A stretch of DNA of 64,000 nucleotides from Apostichopus japonicus (GCF_037975245.1 NC_092573.1:15026001-15090000); one strand, 5' to 3'. Shown: positions 1 to 12,790, numbered from the stretch's first letter. The notes: generated by a model not told the origin, from the letters alone. Made by a program: numbers and translations.

Positions 1-3000
1 GATCGTCCACTCAGAGCAGGGCATCTTAGAGATCGCCCGTGTGAGTGACAGCCAAACCTGCATATTTATATTGTGGGCGGGGTGTGAACTTTTCAATCAC
101 AGAGTCATTGAATTTTCAATTACAAATTAATATAGATGGAAACGATGATATACAACTCGGGGAATTTGTGAAAATCGGTTTCACCCAGGGGTTAGGAGCC
201 GGGGGCGGGACGTGCCCCCACTTTTTTTCCAAAATAGCAGATCATGTGCCCTACTGGCAAATCAAATATGCCCCTTTGATGAAGAACTGATATCTTAAGC
301 CTTTGTTAATTTTAATATTTTATTTTAATAATTTATTTTTAGTCTATACATGCTTTTTTTTAAGTGGCATCCTATATCTTTTTGTAGCACGGTTAACAAT
401 AAACAATCTCAATCAATAAAAAAATCAATGTTGCAGCACACCATAATAGTATTGATAGCATATACTATCATATATATTTAAGTGATATGGCCGGTGTGTA
501 TCGATTTATAGCATAACGAGTAGTGGCCGTGGAATGAGAAAGTGCCCCTCTGATGTTGTGCCCCCCCCCCCCACACGGTGATAGGGAAGCTTCCTGCCCC
601 CCTGGTTTCACCAACAACAGAATGGCAGATTTGCTTGATTGCAGTGAATCAACTGTTAAAAGGAGGCGTGCTTCTTTAGGCCTCTGGCAAAAAAAGATGG
701 GTCTTCCGCAATACAAGACAAGTAATTAGTGTATAAGTAGGCTAATTGCCTAACGTTACAGGCGTAAGGAGTGTTTGTGTGGCTTAAAGAGATGAGTAAA
801 GTATAACTAACGCTAGTATGATGATTGTATGATTACGGTGCTGGTATTCCTCAGCCTACGGCCAATCCCTCATACTAGACTTGACCCTCATACTAGATTG
901 TGTTGACCCATTTCATTCAGTATCGGTTCTCACTCAATCTTGGCTATGATCCCTTATTATGAATTAGTAAATTCAGTGTTACCAAGTAACGTTTCATTAT
1001 AAATGAAATGGTATATCATTAACTTCAAATCATTTGTATTAACAAATCAATAATCATTTTTAAGAAATTACAAATGACTGTGACAAGTAACAGTAACAGA
1101 AGGGACAAATACAAGCACAGAATACAGACATAATACCTGTCTTCATGTGTGGTACTGATTTATAAGACATTAATTGTGAAAAAAAAAAAACATAATTGTT
1201 TCTCATCATAAAGTATTAACTCATTTTACCAAGTAATATTTCATTATACGTACAAGTATTTCATTACAGCGAAAAAATATAATAATAATAACTCGTTCTA
1301 ACAAATCTATGGACGTTCCATACTATGGGACTGCCACGGTATGAAAGAATTTCATATTAAATTAATGTCAATCGAGAGTACGAAGCGAGTATAAACTCTT
1401 TGCCTCTACTTATGTGACTTTTGTGTCGACATAAGAACGCATGTATACAGTAGCTCAGTTATTGATCAGGAACCCAATGTAGCATGATTCACAAAACTAC
1501 GTCAAGTTTTTAGTTTCCTGGGAAACGTATGGATTTACTTCCCAGAAAGCAATATTAAGATATATCGGAACGGAAGGCAAACCTCTCTTAAGTTAGCTAT
1601 GGAGTGTCAAAGACAAAGACAAAGACGTATAGAAAAGGTTTCCTCGCATGTAAACTTTCTTTCTTTCTTTCTTTACTTCAACATCAATTCACTTCGTGGT
1701 ATCCTGGTACAGCCAGTTGGGACAACTTTAAATATGTTAATACCACTTCATACTCTCCTCCCATATCGTGCTTCAAAGCACTCATACCGACAGTACAAAT
1801 AGTTCCGACCCTTTATCTGATACAAACAGGTTTTTCATACTGCTCATACTGCCAACATTATTATTTGTTGCGCTGGTCTTCTATACACTATAATAAAGAA
1901 TTCACTCGTATGACATGTTAACGACCTGAACTTGGCGGTATGTTCCAGGATAGGTCCAAAGTTTTGCTTACATAAGACTGTTAAGTTTAAACAGAAACTT
2001 TGTATGACCCTGCAGCATGCTTATTTATCTAATTACACCGTGTTCGTACGTTATTAACCACTCCATAGAATGACGTAAAACGTCAATCACTTCAAATCTA
2101 CTCGAAGCTGAGTTTTGAAGTACATCTATCTAGGAGTTCCTGCTTTCGTTCAAGCAACCGAGACATTTTACATCCATTAGAATTTAGACTAATTGCTTTA
2201 CGTACAATGACATAGCGAGTCATCGGGTCACTTACTTTCCTTTGAACTATGCTAAAAGAGGGTGGCTATTTACATATTGACAAACATCAAATTGAAGTTA
2301 AGACCTGGAAGATTCTTGTAAACACATTTCATTGCATGGACGGACCGTCTCGAAAGACAATTTACATGTAGGCCTTCACTCACTAGGAGCGGTAGTACGT
2401 CTACAAAAAGGTTTGATGTAAAAGTATGCTTGAACCTCGGATCCGTACTTGATGGCGGAGTCAACAACCTTCTGTGTTCGCCATTTTATGATCGATCTTC
2501 GATGCAGAGAGCAGAAACAGCGGCGTGTAAACGGAAAGTCAAAAACTCAACAATATTAAATATTAATACACTTTGCAAGACAAACTATATGTGTATTAGA
2601 GTTGCTTTCAAAAGAGAATTAATCTACCAAGTTATGCGAGGCAAAGAATATTATGACAGCCTTTTTTTAATGACATGTAGGCCTAAATGAAAACGGGTCA
2701 AGAAACCCGATTGTGGGCGTGCAATGCGTATACAACAGTCAACATGGCGTTGAGTCTGAAAAATAAACAGCAAGGGGCTCTCAATTAAGTCTATCAAGAG
2801 GGTCATAGAAAAACATAGGTTGGAACAAAAAACCAGAGATAACTAACATTACTATCAGTACATTGAGCAACGCACAGGGTAAACCGGTAGGATGCTCAGA
2901 ACTTGCAGGGCCCGCGTATCCGATCAGTGAATAACGGTGCACCCACGTTTTTGGCGAGCCAGATTTGGCCCACGGGCCGCCTATATAGGACCCTTGATTA

Positions 3001-3091
3001 ACAGTATTGTAGCATTTGTAAATACCAGCTTCCTTAATGTATACCTACAGAACAATCAGTGCTCGGACGTCTGAGTTGAATGCACACTTAC
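1..3091. other. AT-rich non-coding stretch
   Basis: No gene is supported. A stretch rich in TGCCCC and GGGGC words lies at about 180-290 and again at 535-610, including a C run near 560; this looks like pieces of a dispersed repeat. Short simple repeats occur at 1608-1626 (ACAAAG-like) and 1658-1675 (TTTC). The open frames here are short, AT-biased and resemble nothing I know. Confidence 0.6.
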
Positions 3092-3094
3092 TAA

Positions 3095-4173
3095 AGCCTT
3101 GCGCCCACTATGCGACCTCGAGCTTGCGATCGCGGTCGCAGTGCTTGCGATGCTCTTGCGAGTTCTTGCGATCCATCTGAAGTCGCCAAGTGCATGTGGG
3201 AGGATCGGTCGCAAGGTGGTTGCAGGTGATCGCTGTCCGCAGACAAGATTGCATTTGGTCGCAAAGTTTTAAACGTGTTCAAAACTTTCGCGACATCCGC
3301 AAGTGGTCGCAAGGTGGTCGCAAGAGCGATCGCCAAGTGTGCGATAGTTGGTCTCGTGAGGTCGCTGTCGCTAACACACTGTAGTATAGGCCAATTTTGC
3401 AGCCTTTCCAATCAACGACCTGCTTGCGATCAGGGCTATAAAAGAGCTCATTTCTACACACGGCTCCACGTCTTTTGCTGTGTGTATGCATAACTTCATC
3501 GCAGTCAGTCTATGCATAATTTATTGTTGTATTGAACTCTATGAACACTATGCCGAGAGCGAGGAGGGCTGCCCTTGTCCTGGAGGTTGGACAGCAGGAA
3601 GGAATTGTGGAGGTGTGGGGGATCTCATCGTGGTTGTCTTCTACTCAATTATAGGTCCAACTTTTTCCAAAAGTTCCTGTAAAATTTCAGGGCACATACG
3701 CTGGAAAGCAATATATCCTGGGACATCTTCTACTGCCAGTTCCTGCATGAAGGTTTCCTAATGCCCGAATAATTCTCTTTGCAGCAGCCATGGGCGGGCC
3801 CAGAAACGACAAGTGCGCTGGCGCTCCCTGCAACGTCTGCGACGTCTCAGCAGTACCACAGCTGCAGCCACAGCCACAGCGACACGACGTTGGTGTTGAA
3901 GCACGAAGTGTTGGTCACCCATTACCACGAAGTCTTGAAGCCGCATGACTGAGAGCTAAAATGTTGCTGGTACCCCAAGGCAGCAAAGAGGCGCAAAACA
4001 TTGTTAAAGAAAAACGCACGAGCGATCGCATACCGGTAGTGTACGATACCTGTGCTGGCAAATGATCGCTTGCGATCAGTGCTCGCGCTCGGTCGCAGGA
4101 GAACTCGGCGACCGCGTATCGTATACAGATCTCAAGAGATCGCAGCAAAGGGTCGCATAGTGGGCGCCAGGCT
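3095..4173. mobile_element. Harbinger-type DNA transposon relic with TIRs
   Basis: A 1,079-base element. The left end reads AGCCTTGCGCCCACTATGCG. The right end is its inverted partner, read on the minus strand as AGCCTGGCGCCCACTATGCG. The flanks are a TAA duplication (3092-3094 and 4174-4176), which fits the 3-bp TWA target sites of PIF/Harbinger elements. Both subterminal regions (3116-3435 and 4020-4145) are unusually GC-rich and carry many TTGCGATC and GGTCGC words, possible transposase binding sites. The middle carries a broken transposase fragment on the minus strand. The catalytic part is missing, so the element is non-autonomous. Confidence 0.85.
3590..3950 (-). pseudogene. Harbinger transposase N-terminal fragment, degenerate
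   Basis: Read on the minus strand, a basic Arg-rich run leads into CRFWARPWLLQRELFGH, then a stop, then MQELAVEDVPGYIAFQRM and a segment ending LLEKVGPIIE, another stop (3641-3643) and TTTMRSPTPP. This order (RFWxRPW, a short spacer, a QEL-x-x-ED motif, an RM-x-P-x-x-x-x-x-LL-x-x-VGP motif, then a basic MR-x-P segment) is that of the N-terminal region of HARBI1-type transposases. In-frame stops at about 3756 and 3641 and loss of the downstream DDE domain make it a relic. It lies between matching TIRs, which supports the class call independently. Confidence 0.75.
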
Positions 4174-4176
4174 TAA

Positions 4177-5239
4177 CTTGAGTCTTAGGCAAAACATACA
4201 TCCTGAGGAAGTTGTTAAACTATAGCTTTTTGCGTTTGTTTCGGCAGTAAGGTGATAGAAGTCAATGCTGTTATAGCTCCGAACGATTCAAAACTGTAGC
4301 CATTTCTGGTCCGGAAGCTTTGTAATCTCAACATGTCGCATAACCGCCGGTTTCTATTTTGACCTCTGAAGAATTGGTGTTCAGAAACATAACATAGACT
4401 GAGACAAAAAAAAAGCAAAAATATCCGACAAAACGGACCACATGACGACAATAATATTTTTCCTGAGCAACTTTGGTACAACAACATTCAAACTGTATGT
4501 CCACAATATTTCAGCATATTTTGACAAACACTCTAGAAGAGTAGCTTTTTTTTTAAAGTTTTCAGAAAAATGACCTCTCGTGTCCGCAAATGACCTTCAA
4601 ATTTATAAAAGCTCGCCTGTATGACAACTTAACTCACACAAACAGACGAAATTTCATCCAATTCGAATACAAAAATTACAAAATGGCAGTCATTCAAATG
4701 CGGTGGCAAAAAGTTACAGAATTTCGGCAGAAATTCAAGAGCTCGAAAGACACAAAAAAAAATCCCCACAGACAGCCGGCCCACCGGGCCCTTCCTTCCA
4801 CGGCTCCAAAGGTCTAGCAGGTATTAAAGCATAGCCCAAGTCTGCATAATTCAATGTAATGTCTGTTCTAAAGCCCATTGAGATAACACTTTGTACCAAC
4901 CAGTACATGTGTAAGGACACTATGACCAAAATAAAACTACGTCTGACATTACTGTCCCTTCATCCTCATCTTTGATGTACATAGGAAGGATGTTATTATA
5001 TCAACAGTGGGTACACTATGTTAAAGGGATTACTTGCGTACCAAAAAGAGAAAAAATATAAGACAATGTTTAAATGATGATAAGATAGAGGTAAATTTTT
5101 TCAGTCGGTCCAGGGACAGAGTTGAAATTTATGAAATCTTTCACTCCGGATTGGTGATAAAGTTATACATACGACTCGTGTGGTACGAAGCCTTTGTGTT
5201 TTCTGGATAACTATGTTACTATGGATAAGCAAGTTAATT
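4177..5239. other. Non-coding stretch, no recognised feature
   Basis: AT-rich sequence with a few long A or T runs. The piece 4367-4405 resembles 7352-7395, and 2975-3010 resembles 7215-7250, so both may belong to one old dispersed repeat that the Harbinger element entered. No coding signal is convincing. Confidence 0.4.
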
Positions 5240-5545
5240 ATATATGTAAGTCTACAATGTATAATATATAAGAATGTATAATATATAAGGTCTACAATGT
5301 ATAATATATAAGAATGTATAATATATAAGGCTTAAGGCTTGTATAATGTATAATGTATAAGGCTTGTATAATGTATAATATATAAGGCTATAAGGTCTAC
5401 AATGTCTATAATGTATATAAGGTCTATATAATGTATATAAGGTCTATAATGTATAAGGCTTGTATAAGGCTTGTATAATGTATAATATATAAGGCTATAA
5501 GGTCTACAATGTATAATATATAAGAATGTATAATATATAAGGCTT
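5240..5545. repeat. AT-rich irregular tandem repeat
   Basis: Repeated words TGTATAATATATAAGG, AAGGCTTGTATAATG and GGTCTACAATG in changing order over 300 bases. The minus-strand open frame across it (rich in Tyr, Ile and Leu) is a product of the repeat. Confidence 0.85.
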
Positions 5546-5547
5546 AA

Positions 5548-6665
5548 CTTCGTAATTATCTTGCTAAGTCTGCAACTGGAAAATGTATTCACGCAGTAAT
5601 TTCCGGTAGGCTTGATTACGCACATTCTTTACTGGCTGGTGCAATTAATGATTCTATCCAATTATCTAGGCTTCAAAAGACCCAGAGTACGGCTACTCGT
5701 AATTGTTCACAGAGCGAATTAATACTGCCTCTACTCCAATACTGAAAGAGCTGCATTGATTACCTATAAATCTAAGCATAAATTATAAAATTCTCAGTTT
5801 GGCTTGCCGTACTATTAGATTCAATAACCCAAGTTACTTATGTGATATCCGCATCAACAAACTAAACTTGGGTCATCTACAGGGGCGTAGCGAAGGTTTT
5901 TTTGTTGGGGGGGGGTGTGGAGAATTTGATTTGCCGACGGATCTGGAAGTGGTGACTGAAATGGGGGAGGGGTCTAAGGGGAGGGGGTGTCCCCCTCCCC
6001 TTTTGCAATTTTGTAGTTTTGAAACGTTCTTAGATGCAATCTGGTGCATATTTTAAGTCAAATTTGATTTGCCGACGGATCTGGAAGTGGTGACTGAAAT
6101 GGGCGAGGGGTCTAAGGGGAGGGGGTTTACCCCTCCCCTTTTGAAAATTTTTAGTTTTGAAACGTCCTTAGATGCAATCTGGTGCATATTTTAAGTCAAA
6201 TATGGCACGGAAGAAGCTCCCGTTCTCCTTTTCTCTATTCAGCTTTCCTTCTTTCTTCCCCTTCCGCTCTCTTCACCTTTTCTCCTTTTGCCGACAGACC
6301 CAAAATTTGCCGACAGCGACCAAATTATTGGGGGGGGTGTGACACCCCCCCACACCCCCCCGCTCGCTACGCCCCTGGTCATCTAGGCCCTATATCACAA
6401 TATCTTGACCAGTTTAATCAGAGAGTTGTTATGGTTTAATGTTCCGGTGTCTCTAAACGAAAACTTTCGGGGATCGCAGCTTTCATCATGCTGCCCTCCG
6501 TTTGTGGAAATCACTTCCAGTAGACATAAGGTCTCTGGATTCACTTGATCAGTTAAGCATCGTCGTCTTAAAACTCATCTTTTCTCACATAGATATTGAT
6601 GTTTTCCTTTCTTTCTTTTGATCATCACCTGTAAAGCGCACTCAAAGTTAAAGTTAAAGTTGAAG
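5548..6665 (+). pseudogene. L2/CR1-like LINE, 3' end of reverse-transcriptase ORF, broken
   Basis: The + strand from 5548 reads LRNYLAKSATGKCIHAVISG, then RLDYAHSLLAG and SRLQKTQSTATR, then after a frameshift TPILKELH-stop-LPINLSINYKILSLACRTI. This is the typical C-terminal region of L2/CR1 LINE ORF2; the stop replaces the Trp of the LHWLP motif. A hAT MITE interrupts it at 5880-6377. Downstream, after further frameshifts, it continues DRSFHHAALRLWKSLPVDIR, then KHRRLKTHLFSH. The 3' end has the word GTAAAGCGC and finishes in an AAAGTT repeat tail (6643-6662), both usual for this class. Clearly dead and 5'-truncated. Confidence 0.88.
5880..6377. mobile_element. hAT-type MITE nested in the LINE
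   Basis: A 498-base element with ends CAGGGGCGTAGCG and CGCTACGCCCCTG (perfect 13-bp TIRs). It is flanked by the 8-bp duplication GTCATCTA at 5872-5879 and 6378-6385; an 8-bp duplication is the hAT signature. There is no transposase. Inside is a tandem duplication with 138-bp offset (the ATTTGATTTGCCGACGG word at about 5924 and 6062; the shared tail AAGTCAAA near 6055 and 6195). G and C runs lie near both ends. Confidence 0.93.
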
Positions 6666-7865
6666 GTTTACAGTCTTGTATGAAGCTAATGCCTCCTCAC
6701 ACGACTTTACAACTTACAAACTTTTGTTGGATTCTGCCCTCTATATAATTCTCATTAATATTATTTTAATTATTATTATTATTCACTTGGAGATCACTGA
6801 GGAATTTCTAAGGTCTCTCCGTTCTGGTATTTAAAATTTAAATGACTTAATTTGGTTTTAATGCTTCGTTTCCTATCGCCCCATAGCCAGCTATATCTAA
6901 GCATGAGAATAAGTTTTGAGTGGAGCGGTAAAGTACTTGTTGCAGAGAAACAGAGGGTAAAACTTTCCGATCTTAGCGGTACTATGACGTCACAGATTTA
7001 CAAAATGGGAACTTCCAAACATGACTTAAAATATAAAATACGGCTCCCTTACAACGGAGCAAGATTTTTCTCAGCTGTTTGGTTGAGTAGTTTATAACAA
7101 ACTTCCCTGTCATATAAAACAAAAATTCTACTTGAGGCAGTACAAAATTTGGGCACCGTTTTACTCCTTCTGTTTTGGCAGTGGGGTGGGGGCAGAATTG
7201 GACGCTCATAGAGAACCCTTGATTTACAGTAATCTAGCATTTCTAGACGGCAACTTCCACACGATTCAGAGTTAAGCAATGACTGGTCCTCTTTGCTTTG
7301 TTATATCCACCATCCTGTTGATTAACCACTGGTGCAGCAAGATATTTGGAATCCTGAAGAACTGGTGTTGAGAAACACAACATAAGCTCAGACAATCATT
7401 CTTAGCCACAGGAGTACATTCTCGGTGAACGCTCAAAGTATTTGTGCCTGGTGGAAAGTAGTGTTACGCCCCTCCTCTAGCCCCCAGTTGGCTCTTCTCT
7501 TGATGGTAATGCTATTCGTTGAACATCTTCATGTCATCAAAATTTCATATCAATAATTCTTAATGAATTGACAATATTATCTAGAAGAAACCTTTTTACA
7601 TGGACACAAAAGTATGTAAACACTCAGCTGATTTTTTTAATATCTTTTATTGGATGATAAATGTCTGTATATTTCAAAAAATCATACAGGGATATGATAT
7701 GACTTAGTACTATATACATTGATAATATAATTCATTGCATGTTTCCTAATAAAATTGTCTGACACAAACACAGAACATTGGTCTCAAATTCTTTATCTTA
7801 ATTTCAACACACTTTAATAAAAAAGACAGACAAGGGGTCAAAACCTTTGAAACCAAGAAGGCAGA
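6666..7865. other. Non-coding stretch, no recognised feature
   Basis: AT-rich sequence between the LINE and a minisatellite. The part 7215-7420 has weak similarity to 2975-3010 and 4367-4405. No supported gene. Confidence 0.4.
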
Positions 7866-9350
7866 GGGACATATGCACTAGCAGTGTAAACTAACCTGTT
7901 GTATGGAGGAAGCTCTCCGTACCATTTGCACTAGCAGTGTAAACTAACCTGTTGTATGGAGGAAGCTCTCTGTACAATTTGCACTAGCAGTGTAAACTAA
8001 CCTGTTGTATGGAGGAAGCTCTCCATATCATTTGCACTAGCAGTGTAAACTAACTTGTTGTACGGAAGAAGCTCTCCGTACCTTTTTGCACTAGCACTGT
8101 AAACTAACCTGTTGTATGGAAGAAGCTCTCCATACCATTTGCACTAGCAGTGTAAACTAACCTGTTGTACGGAGGAAGCTCTCCATATCATTTGTACTAG
8201 CAGTGTAAACTAACCTGTTGTATGGAGGAAGCTCTTCGCACCATATTGCACTAGCAGTGTAAAATAAACCTGTTGTATGGAGGAAGCTCTCCATATCATT
8301 TGTACTAGCAGTGTAAACTAACCTGTTGTATGGAGGAAGCTCTCCATATCATTTGCACTAGCAGTGTAAACTAACCTGTTGTATGGAGGAAGCTCTCTGT
8401 ACAATTTGCACTAGCAGTGTAAACTAACCTGTTGTATGGAAGAAGCTCTCCGTACCATTTTGCACTAGCACTGTAAACTAACCTGTTGAATGGAAGAAGC
8501 TCTCTGTACCATTTGCACTTGCAGTGTAAACTAACCTGTTGTATGGAGGAAGCTCTCCATATCATTTGTACTAGCAGTGTAAACTAACCTGTTGTATGGA
8601 GGAAGCTCTTCGCACCATATTGCACTAGCAGTGTTAAATAAACCTGTTGTATGGAGGAAGCTCTCCATATCATTTGCACTAGCAGTGTAAACTAACCTGT
8701 TGTATGGAAGAAGCTCTCCATATCATTTGCACTAGCAGTGTAAACTAACTTGTTGTATGGAAGAAGCTCTCCGTACCATTTTGCACTAGCACTGTAAACT
8801 AACCTGTTGTATGGAAGAAGCTCTCCATACCATTTTCACTAGCAGTGTAAAATAAACCTGTTGTATGGAGGAAGCTCTCCATATCATTTGTACTAGCAGT
8901 GTCAACTAACCTGTTGTATGGAGGAAGCTCTCCATATCATTTGTACTAGCAGTGTCAACTAACCTGTTGTATGGAGGAAGCCTCCGTACCATTTGCACTA
9001 GCAGTGTAAACTAACCTGTTGTATGGAGGAAGCTCTCTGTACCATTTGCACTTGCAGTGTAAACTAACCTGTTGTATGGAGGAAGCTCTCCATATCATTT
9101 GTACTAGCAGTGTAAACTAACCTGTTGTATGGAGGAAGCTCTCCATACAGTGTAGCCTAACCTGTTGTATGGAAGAAGCTCTCTGTATCATTTGTACTAG
9201 CAGTGTAAACTACCTGTTGTAGGGAGGAAGCTCTCCATATCATTTGCACTAGCAGTGTAAACTAACTTGTTGTATGGAAGCAGCTCTTTATACCATTTGC
9301 TCTAGCAGTGTAAACTAACCTGTTGTATGGAAGATGAAGCTCTCCTCACC
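7866..9350. repeat. 53-bp minisatellite, about 28 units
   Basis: Head-to-tail units built on TTTGCACTAGCAGTGTAAAC, then TAACCTGTTGTATGGAGGAA and GCTCTCC. The early units start exactly 53 bases apart (GCACTAG at 7875, 7928, 7981, 8034). Variants (CCATATCA against CCGTACCA after GCTCT) recur in blocks, showing that groups of units were copied together. There are no unique spacers. Confidence 0.97.
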
Positions 9351-9787
9351 ATTTTTCACCATGAACATGTCACCTTACTCATGTAATGTTTACTATCACA
9401 CTACTTGAAACATAATCACAGCTTCTGAGGCTTACACATAATTACATGTATATTGAAACTGACAGAGAATTCAGGACATTCAATTTATCGGCATGTAGCA
9501 GTGTATAAATCCATCATGTATATCTGTTTACATTCACATTTACATACTACTAGTCTGTTGGTGGTTTAAAGTTACCGTTATTCATGTTGTCTGCACTTCA
9601 GTCTACAAAGTAATCTTAGATGACATCTTAATACACACAGGCATATAAACCAATTTGTATGTTCTGAAATGGGGTATTCTCAGCGACAGAATGAGCATTA
9701 CTTCCAAGAAATATGAGCAACACTCCTGCTTTGTGAATATATCAGTATGACGGGGGCAGGGCAGGTGAAAGTGGAGGTAGCTAGGGA

Positions 9788-10149
9788 CATAGGCGTAGGA
9801 GCCCAATTTGATTTAGGGGGGGGGGGGGGCTGTAACGACTTGCCCGAAAATATAACCAAACTTTTTCGCATGCGCCGCGTGCGTTCAGCATGTTAATATA
9901 CATATCACTTAGGCATGCATTGGTTATTACATCGCATTCCAATTACATACATTCATTTGCCGTTTTATTACCAAGTCGTTACAAATAAAAATGATCATAA
10001 TAATATAAGTTTAACCATTGAAAAACACATTGCAATTTATTTTTCTTTCAGTAGGTGCCCGAAAAATTCTCAGCATATTGCCCAAATTTTCACAAAAATT
10101 TTTTGATTGGGGGGGGGGGGCTGCAGCTCCTCCGCCTCCTACACCTATG
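9788..10149. mobile_element. hAT MITE, family CATAGGCGTAGGAG, full copy
   Basis: A 362-base element. The left end is CATAGGCGTAGGAG and the right end CTCCTACACCTATG, flanked by a perfect 8-bp duplication GCTAGGGA (9780-9787 and 10150-10157). Inner landmarks shared with the other copies are a G run next to GCTGTAACGACTTGCCCG on one side and GGGGGGCTGCAGC on the other. There is no coding capacity; the short open frames reading FSFSRCPKNS-like peptides are parts of the element. Confidence 0.93.
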
Positions 10150-11011
10150 GCTAGGGAGATGGTAGCCACATGGGGCATGTACTATGGAGAAGGGGAGGTT
10201 GTTTTCTTCAAGGACAGACTGACATGTACACAACATTTTACCGAATGCATCAATATACACTGAAATAAACTGAAAAGACTTCAAAGGTAAATTTGGAAGA
10301 ACGTTAAATAGCAAAAATGGTCACCACACTTTTTCAAATATATTATTAGGTATGAGTCACCTAATAGTTAGCCTATATTATACAACAAACCTTTATATAT
10401 TGCACACACTAATTAAAAATTATTTAGATTAAAGTCTTTTCATTCCCCCCCCCCGCCCCCCTTTATGTATATAAGAGTCAAATATGTAACACAAACATTT
10501 CACTAACACTTAAATGAAAAGAAAGAAAAACCTTTCTCCTCTTAACTTGTATCAAAATCATTTCTCCGATGTTTATATCCTCCTTTAGATAACCCATCTG
10601 TATAGATTCATATCTTTAATAAAAGAAAATTGCAACTCAGAAAATGAATTTGTCAAAACTCTGCAGACAAACTACCATCAACTGCTGCCACTGATAACAC
10701 TTTGTCTCTAAATACAAGATTTTGATGTGATTTGTTGGCTAATTACATAGATTGTTTCTATTTAAAAGTTGCGACAAATTCAGTAATAACACTTTGCTGC
10801 GTACATCATGATGTATTGTTAGCTAATGGACAAAAGTCATTTCTATTTAAAAGTTGCTAAAAATTCAAAAAGTCATATATAAGACGAGACTTCTTTTGGT
10901 AACATTTACCAAATCAACCCATTTACATGTTTCGTTCGATGCAAATGATAAGATAATATATGAGTACAAAATGTGACCAGACTGGTTTGCTATCAAATAT
11001 GAAATATATAG

Positions 11012-11058
<47 letters not shown>

Positions 11059-11103
11059 CATATATATATTCATATACATATACATATATATATATATATA
11101 TAC
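11012..11103. repeat. TA/CATA microsatellite
   Basis: Nearly pure TA runs with CATA interruptions over about 90 bases. Confidence 0.95.
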
Positions 11104-12454
11104 TAACAAGATATATACCGTGTGTGTTTGGTGCAACAACATATAAACACATGCTTAGAGTGACAACGTTGAACATATTCCCTGCAACTCATAACACAGC
11201 TCCTGATCCAGTCAGCAGTTTCAATACAATTTCAATTGCTTTGGGGCTGTTGATTATCATCATCATTTTGATTATTTCTGGACTCTATAGTTAACCATCC
11301 TCCTCCTTATATGACTAAACCGTTACCTATCTTCGTGTCTGGCATTTTGCGAACTGAGTTATAGTTTATAAATGTTTCCCCTGATTCCCCTGATGTATAG
11401 TATGATTGAAGTTCATAAAATCAACTCATCTCAATTATACCTGTAACTTTACAAAGAAACCAAACAAAAAAGCGTGGGGGATAAATTGTCACTATTCTTG
11501 GGAACATCTTACAATGTAACTACTGCCAAAGATGTTATTTCCTGCTCTATTTGATGTTATGTTTTTGCTCAGACTCGTCAATTTCTTGCAAATTCATCTA
11601 GCTTTCGAGTTGCTCGAAATCGAATTACAATAGATCAAATCAGACACTACTCCAGAATCTTTCACATACTTGAACATTAATATTGGTAAGTTGAATCAGT
11701 CTGTCATGGAGACAACTTCTCTTGAGCATATTTAATCACATATTCAAAGAACAAATCAGAACTTTTAATAATGTTGCCTGCGCATAACCAAGCCGTGGTG
11801 ATATCGATGTTTAATAAACCTTTTTAATTTCGTTGAGAAATTTATATATTGAACCCAACATCTTTATCAATGCTTTGAAAACACACAATGAACTTCGCAA
11901 GCTTCCACCGTTCCTTGTAATCAATTGTTAGTTTAGATTTTAAATGATGTATTTTTCGCTGTATGATTATAAATGCTCTGTGAAGTTTGTTAACAATCTC
12001 CACACATGACAACTTCCCGTACATAATGCATGTGCAGATAGCAAACCATTTTACACAGTTAATTCGCATTGAGATTGGTCATAGATACAAAATCTAACAA
12101 GCTAAGAGACAGGTAAGTTTGTAAATGGCGCCTGGTCATTTCCCCAACGTAACTACATCCAAACCTGAAGATTTTATTTGGCACTGGATCTTGACAATTG
12201 CAAAATATGATTCAAAACTTCAACAACGGAATATAGATATGAAAGCGATTATTCACAATGATATCGTTCACTGCAATAACACAACGTATGCAGGTAGCGA
12301 CACAGTTAAGCTAATGGTGGTTTGTTCAACTTCAGAATCCTAATTCTATGGATGCCCATAAGCTAATTGCCAACAGCCTCTCCTATTCTTATGAGGTGTA
12401 ACGCACATGTTTTCTATTGGGCTAGTGGGTAGGATATACGGTAGATTATAAACA

Positions 12455-12790
12455 AGTTTTCCACAATTTGATCTCTGGTGACCCCAATGACCTTTGACCC
12501 CCAAAAACAACGAAAAGTTCTTTTACTTAATGTGTCACAGCAACATACTAAATATGAGATTGGTCCAAGCTTCCCTGTCTTGAGATATCATGTTTACAAG
12601 GTTTTCACAATTTGACCCGTTGACCCAAATAACCATTGACCTCCTCGAAAAACAATAGGCTTCTACTTAATGTGGTATTCCTACACACGAAATAAGAGAT
12701 TGGTCCAAGCTTCCCTTTTTGAGATATTGTGTTTACAAGCAAGGCGTCACACACACACCCACATCTGCCTGCATGACTGCATAGGTTACG
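12455..12790. repeat. Dispersed repeat with two related halves
   Basis: Two copies of a unit of about 144 bases. Each has CACAATTTGA, a run of TGACC words, ACTTAATGTG, then GAGATTGGTCCAAGCTTCCC and GAGATAT...GTTTACAA. It ends with GGCGTCACACACACAC and TGACTGCATAGG. The pattern is like a common interspersed repeat of marine invertebrates; that link is from memory and unverified. Confidence 0.6.

Noticed and set aside
3091-3411. 106-codon minus-strand open frame
   Set aside because: It lies in the GC-rich subterminal repeats of the Harbinger element, where stops are rare by composition; no transposase motif is in that frame.
7866-9350. CRISPR-like regular repeat
   Set aside because: Units are contiguous 53-bp copies without unique spacers, and the DNA is clearly from an animal.
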